Origin: Candidatus Iainarchaeum sp.
Lineage (GTDB): Archaea; Iainarchaeota; Iainarchaeia; Iainarchaeales; DTGL01
Assembly: GCA_017608995.1 (NCBI GenBank)
Contig: JAFCEU010000050.1
Span: 1-9,038 of the forward strand
Direction: 5' to 3'
Length of the DNA stretch: 9,038 nucleotides
Shown here: positions 1 to 6,236 of the stretch, piece by piece
Position numbering within the stretch: the first letter of the stretch is position 1
Layout: each line of letters begins with the position of its first letter
The notes under the pieces: model-generated
The model's input: only the letters and a program-made list of their open reading frames with translations
What the model was told of the DNA's origin: nothing
The model's database searches: none
Translations under genes and position numbers: made by a program

Positions 1-279
1 ATAGTTGTTTCTGAGGAAGTGCAAGTAGAAAAACCTGATCCAAGATTCTTTGAAATTGTGCTTGAGCGCTTGAATGTGAAAGGGAATGAAGCTATAATGT
101 TTGGCGACAATCCAATAAGTGATGGCGCCTGCAAGGAGCTTGGCATAAAGTTTGTACAAGTGACTAAGTATAAACCACCTTACATTATGGAACTTGGTAA
201 AGAATATGAGCCGGATTTTGTAATAAGGGAAGTTAATAAGAAAAATGTGCGAGCAGTCGTTAAAGCTTTTTCTAAATGA
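1..279 (+). CDS. HAD-family hydrolase, C-terminal fragment (5' end outside window)
   Basis: The frame is open from the first base and gives 92 residues ending in TGA. It carries the C-terminal half of a haloacid dehalogenase-like hydrolase core. The motif III lysine lies in VEKPDP (about residue 11 of the fragment), and motif IV is GDNPISD (residues 35-41), whose aspartates bind Mg2+. After it come the helix and strand (GACKELGIKFVQV) usual in this fold. The nucleophile motif DxDxT and the cap domain would lie upstream, outside the window, so the substrate cannot be named; phosphatase or phosphoglycolate-phosphatase-like is the family default. A GTG at 19 is an internal valine, not a start, because similarity to the fold extends before it. 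The gene ends 1 bp from the stop of the convergent regulator gene. Confidence 0.85.
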   Translation: MVVSEEVQVEKPDPRFFEIVLERLNVKGNEAIMFGDNPISDGACKELGIKFVQVTKYKPPYIMELGKEYEPDFVIREVNKKNVRAVVKAFSK

Positions 280-280
280 T

Positions 281-820
281 TTAGATCTCTTCCCAAGTTT
301 CTACAAACGAATCCACGAGTTTGTCCAGGAAGGACTTTCTATAGGTAATAATAACATCCTTTACAAGCGCGGGGTTTGTCAAAACAAAGTAGCTCTTTTT
401 CCCTTTACGCTGCTTGGACACAAGTCCTGCAGAAATAAGCTTGGTTATGTGAAACGAAACCGTGCTTGGTGAAAGGTTCAAAAAACGCGCGAGCTGCTTA
501 TTTGTTGCATGTTTTTTGTCTGCAAGGTAAAGCACTATTTTTCTAACGTTTTCCTCTCTGAGCAAAGAAAGTGTTTCACGCTCTTCTCTACTTGGCTCGC
601 CTATTAGTGGAAAGTACCTGATAAATTTGCCGCGCTTCTCAGCCCTAACAAGCCTTGTTTTGCATAGAACATCTAAGTGGTATTGTAAAGAACCTATAGC
701 CAAGCCGGTGCGTCTTCTAAGCTCCCTAAAATGAACGCCTGGAAAGCGTCTTATTTCTTCAAATAGTTTTCTGCGGGTTTCTAATGCAAGCGCTTTCTCA
801 CGGTCAATCAATGCTAACAC
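281..820 (-). CDS. Two-winged-helix archaeal transcriptional regulator
   Basis: The 179-residue protein has two successive ArsR/MarR-like winged helices. The first spans about 15-72, with recognition helix around LAIGSLQYHLDVL and wing KRGKFIRYF. The second spans about 85-147, with SPSTVSFHITKLISAGLV and wing RKGKKSYFVL. A C-terminal helix follows (about 150-179). This matches the archaeal group described as predicted regulators with two HTH domains (COG3398-like). There is no membrane segment and no obvious ligand domain. The GTG start abuts the TAG stop of the upstream membrane-protein gene, so the two are cotranscribed and probably translationally coupled. An AGGTG sequence at 818-822 sits 6 nt before a TTG at 809-811, so translation may really begin there (176 residues). 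It may regulate its own operon through the palindrome at 1254-1270 (inference). Confidence 0.8.
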   Translation of the reverse strand: MLALIDREKALALETRRKLFEEIRRFPGVHFRELRRRTGLAIGSLQYHLDVLCKTRLVRAEKRGKFIRYFPLIGEPSREERETLSLLREENVRKIVLYLADKKHATNKQLARFLNLSPSTVSFHITKLISAGLVSKQRKGKKSYFVLTNPALVKDVIITYRKSFLDKLVDSFVETWEEI

Positions 821-1141
821 CTAATGTCTGAAAAGTGCCAGCAGCAGGCACGCAAATATTACCAGCTCAAATACATTTTCGCTTGCATCCGAAAAGAAAT
901 AACCTGGTGACACAAAAAGGTCAAGTACTTTCAAAACCCATTTAATGCTGAAGAAAAAAAACGCTAGTGCAATGAGTGCAAGCCTTTTCGTTTTCTTTTT
1001 CCTATAGGCCAAAAGTGATAAGAGCAGCATAGAAAGGGAAAAGAGCAAAACTATCGGTCTAAGTATAAAATCATAGCGGGAAGCAAGTTCAGCGAGTGGC
1101 CTCAAATAATCCCAAGGGTGTTGCATGAATAACAAAAGCAT
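821..1141 (-). CDS. Small three-helix membrane protein paired with the regulator
   Basis: The protein has 106 residues. Hydrophobic stretches lie at about 27-46, 53-72 and 88-104. A basic loop, YRKKKTKR (46-53), lies between the first two, which by the positive-inside rule is cytoplasmic. The short N-terminus is amphipathic. There are no catalytic motifs. The start ATG is chosen because AAGGTGG (1146-1152) lies 4 nt upstream; a second Met at residue 6 has no such site. The gene directly precedes a two-winged-helix regulator. Similar layouts, a small three-helix membrane protein with basic first loop beside a winged-helix gene, are common in archaea (the haloarchaeal DUF7521 type comes to mind), but that membership is from memory and not tested. 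A sensing or tethering role for the regulator is inference. Confidence 0.7.
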   Translation of the reverse strand: MLLLFMQHPWDYLRPLAELASRYDFILRPIVLLFSLSMLLLSLLAYRKKKTKRLALIALAFFFFSIKWVLKVLDLFVSPGYFFSDASENVFELVIFACLLLALFRH

Positions 1142-1145
1142 AAAA

Positions 1146-1152
1146 CCACCTT
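1146..1152 (-). promoter_or_regulatory. Shine-Dalgarno site of the membrane-protein gene
   Basis: The minus strand reads AAGGTGG followed by TTTT and ATG. This is complementary to the CCACCT-like 3' end of archaeal 16S rRNA and fixes the start at 1141. Confidence 0.7.
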
Positions 1153-1180
1153 AAAAAAGAAGCTAAAAAAGGTTTAAAAA
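1153..1180 (-). terminator. Tandem T tracts in the leader (candidate archaeal terminator or attenuator)
   Basis: On the minus strand there are three T runs: T5 (1176-1180), T6 (1165-1170) and T6 (1153-1158). Archaeal RNA polymerase terminates at U-rich tracts, so these could stop transcripts read through from asnS. They also lie inside the predicted leader of the next operon, where they could attenuate it. No stable hairpin immediately precedes them. Confidence 0.35.
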
Positions 1181-1196
1181 GAAGAAGGAGGGAGGT

Positions 1197-1209
1197 GAGG
1201 TGAAACCTC
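1197..1209 (-). other. Small leader hairpin with anti-SD-like repeats
   Basis: The minus strand reads GAGGT-TTC-ACCTC, a perfect 5-bp stem with a 3-nt loop. The downstream arm belongs to a repeated CACCTCACCT (1193-1202), which could alternatively pair with the SD at 1146-1152. The element would lie near the 5' end of the leader if transcription starts near 1222. Confidence 0.35.
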
Positions 1210-1244
1210 GGGGGGTTAAAGCTCAATAAAAGCTCCGATTTTTG

Positions 1245-1252
1245 TTTATAAA
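1245..1252 (-). promoter_or_regulatory. TATA box for the membrane-protein/regulator operon
   Basis: TTTATAAA is a self-complementary match to the archaeal TATA consensus, in the 165-bp gene-free stretch between asnS and the membrane protein. Read on the minus strand it predicts a start near 1222 and a leader of about 80 nt. Because the box is palindromic, orientation rests on the downstream gene. A weaker T/A-rich candidate sits near 1172-1180. Confidence 0.45.
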
Positions 1253-1253
1253 G

Positions 1254-1270
1254 CCTTTGTGGTACAAAGG
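1254..1270. promoter_or_regulatory. Palindromic candidate operator next to the TATA box
   Basis: CCTTTGT-GGT-ACAAAGG is a perfect inverted repeat with 7-bp arms and a 3-bp centre. It begins one base from the TATA box, on the BRE side for minus-strand transcription. A dimeric winged-helix protein bound there could block or recruit TFB. The likely binder is the regulator encoded in the same operon; this is inference. Confidence 0.45.
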
Positions 1271-1281
1271 TGGAAAATTCG

Positions 1282-1303
1282 TACATTAATCGAATAAAAT
1301 GTA
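1282..1303 (-). terminator. Weak hairpin just after asnS
   Basis: TACATT and AATGTA form a 6-bp inverted repeat with a 10-nt loop, starting 3 nt after the asnS stop codon. On the minus strand a T4 run follows about 4 nt later. It is AT-rich and weak, so it may be a 3' end signal or a chance palindrome. Confidence 0.25.
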
Positions 1304-1306
1304 TAA

Positions 1307-2602
1307 TTAAGGATAATATCTGTTAATAGTTCTTGGAAATGGAATAGCATCTCTTATATGGGGTGCTTTTATAACCCAAGCGGTGAACCGATCTAAACCT
1401 AAGCCAAAGCCCGCATGTGGCACAGAGCCGTAGCGCCTCAAATCTATATACCATCGATATGGTGCTGGATCCAAGCCATCTTCCTTCATTTGTCTGAGAA
1501 GCTCTTCGGTTAACCAAGTACGTTCTCCTGAGCCAATTATTTCACCATAACCTTCTGGCGCCAAAACATCTGCGCAAAGAACATATCTCGGATCTTTGGG
1601 ATCTGGGCGATGATAAAACGGCTTTAATGATCTTGGATAATGTGTAACTATAACTGGCGTCTTTTTGTTTCGTGTTATTTCGCGTTCTTCTTTCTCGCCA
1701 AGGTCTGAGCCACTCTTCAAATGGGGAAACTTTTTTTGAGCAATTTTTAGTACATCCTCGTAGCGCAAGCGCTCATATTTTTTGTACACGCTTGGTTCTA
1801 ATGTTTTTGGGTCTCTGCCTAAAGCGATGAGTTGCTTTTCATTTTCCTCAAGTACTTTCCTAACCATATACTTAATCATATTCTCTTCTATATCTAGCAA
1901 TTCATCCAAACCAATCCAGGGAAATTCAGCTTCAGCGTGCCAGAACTCAGTTAGGTGCCTTGTGGTTTTACTTTTCTCGGCTCTGAAGCTTGGAGCAATG
2001 GTAAAAACGTTGCCAAGCGAAAATATCAACGCCTCAAGGTAAAACTGCGAACTCTGTGTTAAGTATACTTTTTTGCCGAAATATGGAACCTCAAAAAGCG
2101 TTGAGCCGCCTTCCACCATCCCAGAAACAAACATTGGGCCTTGCACTTCAATAGCGTTTAGCTCTTTCTTCATAAATTCGCGAAACGCTTCAAAAACAGT
2201 TGCGCGGACTTTCAATGCGTCTCTCATACGCGCGCTTCTAAGCCACAGATGCCTAACATCCATAAGGAATGATGTAGAAAAATCCTTCTGAATTGGAAAC
2301 TTTTCAGCCAAGCCAACAATCTTAAAGCGCTCTATCGTAAGCTCCACTCCATATGGTGCTCTTTCATCCTTTTTTAATGAACCACTAAGCTCAACACTTG
2401 ATTCTATCGTCGCTTTATCGCATTCATCCCAAATCTTTTTGTCAAGCTTGCTTGAATCAGCAACGCATTGCAGTTCAGCGGTTTCATCTCTAAGCAGAAT
2501 AAATATTTTTTCTTTGTGTTCACGCTTGCGCTTAACCCAACCACGCAAAGCCACTCTGCCAGAAGCTTTTTGGATGGCTTCTTCTATTTTTGCAAAATGC
2601 AT
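1307..2602 (-). CDS. asnS: Asparaginyl-tRNA synthetase, archaeal type
   Basis: This class II synthetase charges tRNA(Asn) with asparagine in the cytoplasm. The 431 residues match the usual archaeal length. The N-terminal OB-fold anticodon-binding domain is about 1-105 (VALRGWVKRKREHK...). The catalytic domain follows, with motif 2 FRAEKSKTTRHLTEFWHAEAE-like at 207-226 and motif 3 GFGLGLDRF at 398-406, ending in HIRDAIPFPRT. AsnRS identity rests on TQSSQFYLE (182-190), where AspRS has QSPQxYK with its Asp-binding lysine, and on YGSVPHAGFGLG. The GEIIGSGERTWL loop (353-364) differs from the GEIIGGSEREDD I would expect from Pyrococcus-like enzymes. Upstream of the ATG, AAGTGAT (2606-2612) partly matches an SD, and AT-rich sequence at 2622-2634 could be its own TATA. 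It lies 50 bp below the IMPase gene. Confidence 0.93.
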   Translation of the reverse strand: MHFAKIEEAIQKASGRVALRGWVKRKREHKEKIFILLRDETAELQCVADSSKLDKKIWDECDKATIESSVELSGSLKKDERAPYGVELTIERFKIVGLAEKFPIQKDFSTSFLMDVRHLWLRSARMRDALKVRATVFEAFREFMKKELNAIEVQGPMFVSGMVEGGSTLFEVPYFGKKVYLTQSSQFYLEALIFSLGNVFTIAPSFRAEKSKTTRHLTEFWHAEAEFPWIGLDELLDIEENMIKYMVRKVLEENEKQLIALGRDPKTLEPSVYKKYERLRYEDVLKIAQKKFPHLKSGSDLGEKEEREITRNKKTPVIVTHYPRSLKPFYHRPDPKDPRYVLCADVLAPEGYGEIIGSGERTWLTEELLRQMKEDGLDPAPYRWYIDLRRYGSVPHAGFGLGLDRFTAWVIKAPHIRDAIPFPRTINRYYP

Positions 2603-2652
2603 ATTATCACTTCTTTATAAGAAAATAATAAAATGATTGCAGTATCTGAAAA

Positions 2653-3429
2653 TCACATATTTAACATATCAATAAGCACTTCATGTAATAACCCATTGGT
2701 TGCGAGCATAAACCTATCGTGAATTCTCCAAGGTTCAGCAAATTGATTTGTTACTTTGCCACCCGCTTCCTGAATAAGTGTTGCACCTGCTGCCCCATCC
2801 CATGGTTTTATATTGCGATGCAGCACAGCGTCAATCCTACCGCTCGCTAAATATGCAAGCTCCAAAGCAACAGCTCCAAACTTTCTAATAGCTCTTGTGT
2901 TTTTGTACAAATCTATAAAACTGCGATGTCCTAAAGAAGCAAGCTCCTGCGCTTTTCTGGCTGAAGAAAAGCTCAGTACAAATATTGCTTTATCGAGCGA
3001 AGCCCTATCTGAAACAGATATCTTTTTTCCATTCAAAAATGCTCCGCTCCCTCTAACAGCATAAAAAAGCTCAGCTCTGCTTGGCTCGTAGATAACGCCA
3101 AGTACCGGCTCATCGTGTTTTGCAAGCGCTATGGAAGTACAAAAGAAAGGGATGCCGTTTATGTAATTATTTGTTCCATCGATAGGATCAATAATCCATA
3201 AAAGTTCCGAGCTCTTTTCTATGGTGCCAGACTCCTCTGCGAGAAAACCTATCTCGGGAAACTGTTCTGAAAGCATTTCCATGATGGTTTTTTCTGCTTC
3301 AATATCAGCGTTTGTAACCAAATCAAATTTGGTTTCCTTTGTGCTTACGCTAAGCTCCTCTGCTTTTTCCAAAGCGATCTTGCCTGCGCGCTTTGCTGCC
3401 TCAATTGCTGCTTCTAAATATTCTTCCAT
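2653..3429 (-). CDS. Inositol-monophosphatase-family phosphatase (IMPase/FBPase type)
   Basis: The 258-residue protein is full length for this Mg2+-dependent, Li+-sensitive sugar-phosphatase superfamily. Visible motifs are DLVTNAD (36-42), AEES with the metal-binding Glu at about 66, WIIDPIDGTNNY (78-89) with metal ligands Asp81 and Asp84, and KPWDGAAGATLIQEAGG (208-224) with Asp211. All key residues are present. Archaeal members commonly hydrolyse both inositol 1-phosphate and fructose 1,6-bisphosphate; 3'-phosphoadenosine phosphate and other substrates occur in the family, so the substrate stays open. The ATG is fixed by AAGGTGG (3434-3440), 4 nt upstream. The gene follows the broken MBL gene by 17 bp and probably shares its transcript. 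Confidence 0.88.
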   Translation of the reverse strand: MEEYLEAAIEAAKRAGKIALEKAEELSVSTKETKFDLVTNADIEAEKTIMEMLSEQFPEIGFLAEESGTIEKSSELLWIIDPIDGTNNYINGIPFFCTSIALAKHDEPVLGVIYEPSRAELFYAVRGSGAFLNGKKISVSDRASLDKAIFVLSFSSARKAQELASLGHRSFIDLYKNTRAIRKFGAVALELAYLASGRIDAVLHRNIKPWDGAAGATLIQEAGGKVTNQFAEPWRIHDRFMLATNGLLHEVLIDMLNM

Positions 3430-3433
3430 GAAA

Positions 3434-3440
3434 CCACCTT
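3434..3440 (-). promoter_or_regulatory. Shine-Dalgarno site of the IMPase gene
   Basis: AAGGTGG, then TTTC, then ATG on the minus strand. It is identical to the site of the membrane-protein gene at 1146-1152 and decides the start at 3429. Confidence 0.7.
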
Positions 3441-3446
3441 TAAAAA

Positions 3447-4101
3447 CTAAAATTCAATAACCATTAAATCGCTTGCTATCCGCAAGCTACCTGAATAAAT
3501 ATTCTTTACAATCTTTTCAATCGGCTCGTTTTCCACTTGTGGATAAAAATGGTTTAAAAGCAGGCTTTTAACATTTGCCTGCTTTGCTATGCTGGCTGCC
3601 TGGCTCACAGTTAGGTGGTTTGAGCTTGGCAGAGAATCAGGCAATGAGCATTCAAGCACAAGCAGGTCAGCTTCGTTTGCGAGCGATATTATATCTTCGC
3701 AATAGGCAGTATCACCGGAGAAAACTATACTCTTACCCTCAGCTTCAATTCTATAAGCTATCGTGCTTTCGTGTTTCACAACTCTGCTTTTAATCCTAAA
3801 GCCAGGTATCATAAGGAAACTATTCTCAAGCTCTTTCGTAACAACTTTAAAAGGCACTTCCTTCAAGGTTGGAAATACATTATCGAGGGCTTCGCAAAAA
3901 GCGGCTAAGCCCTTCGGCCCGATTATGTTTAGCTGTGAAGCGCTCTTTAATATCTGCAGGCTCTGCAACTCTTTTCAGGTTTGTGAAAGCGCCTTCCCCA
4001 ATATCAATAAGTAACTTTTTCCTGCCTGACTCCAAGAGAAAACCTGAGCAAGCTCTTTCTTTCGAAAGTACTGTTCCAGAACCTAAAATAGTGAGCTTCA
4101 T
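3447..4101 (-). pseudogene. Broken RNase Z-like metallo-beta-lactamase-fold gene (internal deletion plus frameshift)
   Basis: Two overlapping frames together cover one MBL-fold hydrolase of the RNase Z-like family. The 5' part (4101 to about 3945) encodes MKLTILGSGTVL...LLIDIGEGAFTNLKRVAEPADIK, the normal start of the fold. The 3' part, in a frame shifted +1 (from about 3941 to 3447), resumes at LNIIGPKGLAAF and keeps the later ligands: VKH, SGDTAYCED, SNHLT and LNHFYP. About 30 residues normally between PADIK and LNIIGPKG are absent, including the HxHxDH metal-binding motif, and the deletion length must be 2 modulo 3. The first frame ends after 73 residues. A TTG at 3968 could start the second frame but has no clear SD, and its product would lack the active site. 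The gene's ATG overlaps the methyltransferase TGA (ATGA), so it was once an intact operon member. An assembly error at about 3936-3948 is the main alternative. Confidence 0.8.
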
Positions 4102-4904
4102 CCTGATCCCTTTTTTGGATTCTTACATACTGCAACCAAAACTACAGGTTTCTGCTTTTTTATCACAGTTATTTTAACAACCCTTTCAGAACCCTTGCCA
4201 AGAAAGATGTTCCTAAATACTCTAAATCGTTCCAAACCAAAAAAGCTGAACAGTTTCTTTGTAAGAATGGCGCCCTTTGAACTTAAAACTTGCTGACCAT
4301 AAACTTCCACTTCTCCAAAATTTTCTCTGAGCAAGGAAAGTACTTCATTTAGTGTAAACTCTCTTACGTGGTGAGGATTTCTTGGTTTTCTTCTAAAAGG
4401 TGAAACTAACTCTTTTGCAGGAGTTGTTATTATTGCTATGCCATTCGGCTTTAGGACTCTCTTAATTTCATTGAGGACACGTATTGGATTTCTAAAATGT
4501 TCGAGGGCTTCTATGCAACAAACTGCACTAAAATGATTGTCGGGAAAGGGAAGGCCTTTTGTTGCATCAGCCTTTAAAAAGACTAAATTTTTTCTTTTCC
4601 CATATTTGGTTCTCGCAATATTTATTGCCTCTTCAGAAATGTCCAAACCAACAACGCGCTTTGCTTTTTTTGCAAGAATATTGGAGCCGTAGCCCACACC
4701 GCAACCAACATCAAGAATTGTGCTTTCTTCAATTTTTGGAATCGCTGAAGCTGCAAACCTATATCGCGCTATATGCCTACGAAGCCTGCCTACATCATTT
4801 TCATCTAAGGAGATCCTCTCACAAAAAAATTTTTTCAGAGGTTTTCTCTTCTGCTTCCTAGCCGAAGAGCTTCTTTTGGTATTTCTTAATCGTCCTGCTG
4901 GCAT
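4098..4904 (-). CDS. Class I SAM-dependent methyltransferase (type 11)
   Basis: The 268-residue protein has a Rossmann-fold methyltransferase core. Motif I is ILDVGCGVGYGS (63-74), the acidic end of strand 2 is VVGLDIS (84-90), motif II/post-II is CCIEALEHF (129-137), and motif III is VLKPNGIAIITTP (150-162). The substrate is not determined; these sequences cover small molecules, lipids and quinones. The first 27 residues are strongly basic and low complexity (RNTKRSSSARKQKRKPLKK), and the C-terminus ends KNPKKGSG, which might favour a nucleic-acid or membrane-surface partner (inference). The ATG lies 6 bp after the aspS stop, with GTGAGG (4909-4914) as SD overlapping that stop. The 3' end overlaps the next gene by 4 bp. 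Confidence 0.85.
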   Translation of the reverse strand: MPAGRLRNTKRSSSARKQKRKPLKKFFCERISLDENDVGRLRRHIARYRFAASAIPKIEESTILDVGCGVGYGSNILAKKAKRVVGLDISEEAINIARTKYGKRKNLVFLKADATKGLPFPDNHFSAVCCIEALEHFRNPIRVLNEIKRVLKPNGIAIITTPAKELVSPFRRKPRNPHHVREFTLNEVLSLLRENFGEVEVYGQQVLSSKGAILTKKLFSFFGLERFRVFRNIFLGKGSERVVKITVIKKQKPVVLVAVCKNPKKGSG

Positions 4905-4908
4905 AAAA

Positions 4909-4914
4909 CCTCAC
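4909..4914 (-). promoter_or_regulatory. Shine-Dalgarno overlapping the aspS stop codon
   Basis: GTGAGG contains the aspS TGA and is followed by TTTT and ATG. This arrangement indicates translational coupling of aspS to the methyltransferase gene. Confidence 0.6.
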
Positions 4915-6218
4915 GGTGTTAGGCGCTCTGGGTCTCTTGGCAGTAAAATTCCCTCGCGGATATTTGGAAGTTTCATGAATGCTTCAAGCAAGCGGTCTAG
5001 GCCTAAGCCAGTGCCACCATGTGGCGGGCAACCATATTGGAATATCTCTGCATAAACTTTCATTGCATCAAAGTTAACGCCTTTTTCCTCTGCCTGCTTC
5101 TTGAGCACTTCGTAGCGGTGTTCTCTTTGGGCACCTGTAGCTACTTCAATTCCATTCCAAAGCAAATCAAAGCTCTTTGTAACGCTTGGATCTTGCTCGG
5201 GTTTCATATGGTAGAAGGGCCTAACAGCCCAAGGATAGTAGTAAACAAATACAAGTTCAGCATGCTCTTTTTCCATAAAATACTCTGCCAATATTTTCTG
5301 GGCTTCAAGGTTCAGGTCTTCTTCTTCTGGAAGTTTAAGCCCTTTTTCAGCCAATATCTCCTTTGCTTCGCGCATCGTTATGCGCGGTATCTTTTTAGGT
5401 ATTTTTACGCTACGATCCCAAAGCTCTAACTCTTCTTTACATTCCTCTCTGACCCTCTTCAATATGTGTTTTATAAGTCCTTCAACAGTGTCCATCACAT
5501 CCTGTTCTGATTCAATAAATCCCTGCTCAAAGTCTATGCCTATGAACTCTGTTAAGTGTTGAGCAGTATGGCTTTTCTCTGCTCTATACACCGGAGCGAT
5601 CTCGTAAACGCGTTCGAAGCCAGCCGCAACAAACATTTGCTTGTATATCTGCGGGCTCTGCGCCAAGTATGCTTTTCTTCCGAAATAGTTTACCTCAAAC
5701 AGCTCCGCTCCAGATTCTACGCCAATTGTAGTTATTTTTGGGGTATTTATATTTATGAATCTGTTTGAATCAAAGTATTCAACGCAGGCTTTAAACATCT
5801 TTGAACGAATTGTGAAAAGCGCTATGCTTTTCTTATTGCGTACATCCAAAAAGCGATGGTCTAATCGCTTTGCTAAATCGCTTTCAATTTTGCCACTTGT
5901 ATCTATCGGTGTTGGCGCCTTTGCTAACGAAACTATCTCAATCTTTTCAGGAATTACTTCGCTGCCTACTTTAGCTTTATCTGATTTTTTAGCTGTTCCC
6001 CAAACATAGATAACAGATTCTTTTGTAAGGTTTTCAACCACATTGTAAACATCTTTTGGCACAACCTTTTTAGGCAGAGTTATCTGCGTGTAGCCAGAGC
6101 GATCTTTGAGTATAATAAATCTTATTCCGCCAAAGTTGCGAGTTTCTTGAACCCAGCCCTGAACAAGCACCTTTTTATTATGGTATTTTGCAATTTCGTT
6201 AGCGTACACACGCTTCAA
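4911..6218 (-). CDS. aspS: Aspartyl-tRNA synthetase, archaeal/eukaryal type
   Basis: The 435-residue class II synthetase charges tRNA(Asp). It has the short archaeal architecture without the bacterial GAD insertion. The OB-fold anticodon domain is about 1-105 (VLVQGWVQETRNFGGIRF begins it). The catalytic domain has the motif 1 region ending near TPK (159-161), the Asp-recognition stretch LAQSPQIYKQ (185-194) with Lys193, motif 2 YRAEKSHTAQHLTEF (211-225), GIEVATGAQREHR (356-368) and motif 3 GLGLDRL (404-410). It ends LPRDPERLTP, typical of archaeal AspRS. Lys83 is present where discriminating enzymes have Lys, but Gln24 replaces the Trp/His specificity position. The start is a TTG, chosen because AGGGGTG (6226-6232) lies 7 nt upstream and an in-frame TAG lies at 6231-6233. 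It follows the glycosylase gene by 18 bp. Confidence 0.95.
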   Translation of the reverse strand: MKRVYANEIAKYHNKKVLVQGWVQETRNFGGIRFIILKDRSGYTQITLPKKVVPKDVYNVVENLTKESVIYVWGTAKKSDKAKVGSEVIPEKIEIVSLAKAPTPIDTSGKIESDLAKRLDHRFLDVRNKKSIALFTIRSKMFKACVEYFDSNRFININTPKITTIGVESGAELFEVNYFGRKAYLAQSPQIYKQMFVAAGFERVYEIAPVYRAEKSHTAQHLTEFIGIDFEQGFIESEQDVMDTVEGLIKHILKRVREECKEELELWDRSVKIPKKIPRITMREAKEILAEKGLKLPEEEDLNLEAQKILAEYFMEKEHAELVFVYYYPWAVRPFYHMKPEQDPSVTKSFDLLWNGIEVATGAQREHRYEVLKKQAEEKGVNFDAMKVYAEIFQYGCPPHGGTGLGLDRLLEAFMKLPNIREGILLPRDPERLTP

Positions 6219-6225
6219 ACAAATG

Positions 6226-6232
6226 CACCCCT
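6226..6232 (-). promoter_or_regulatory. Shine-Dalgarno supporting the TTG start of aspS
   Basis: AGGGGTG stands 7 nt before the TTG at 6216-6218. The nearest alternative, a GTG three codons later, would be spaced too far from it. Confidence 0.5.
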
Positions 6233-6236
6233 AAAC

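Noticed and set aside
1089..1286. Minus-strand 65-codon frame upstream of and overlapping the membrane protein
   Set aside because: It runs through the TATA box, palindrome and T tracts, has no SD, and overlaps the better-supported 106-residue gene in another frame.
1142..1306. tRNA or C/D-box sRNA in the 165-bp gap
   Set aside because: No cloverleaf, TTC-arm sequence, or paired C (RTGATGA) and D (CTGA) boxes at proper spacing were found.
1307..2602. AspRS paralogue or asparagine-synthetase-like AsnRS relative instead of a true AsnRS
   Set aside because: The anticodon-binding domain is present and the TQSSQFYLE and PHAGFGLG signatures are of AsnRS type; length is normal.
3880..3968. Programmed ribosomal frameshift joining the two MBL frames
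   Set aside because: I saw no clear slippery heptamer, and a shift would still not restore the missing HxHxDH segment; a deletion explains both features.
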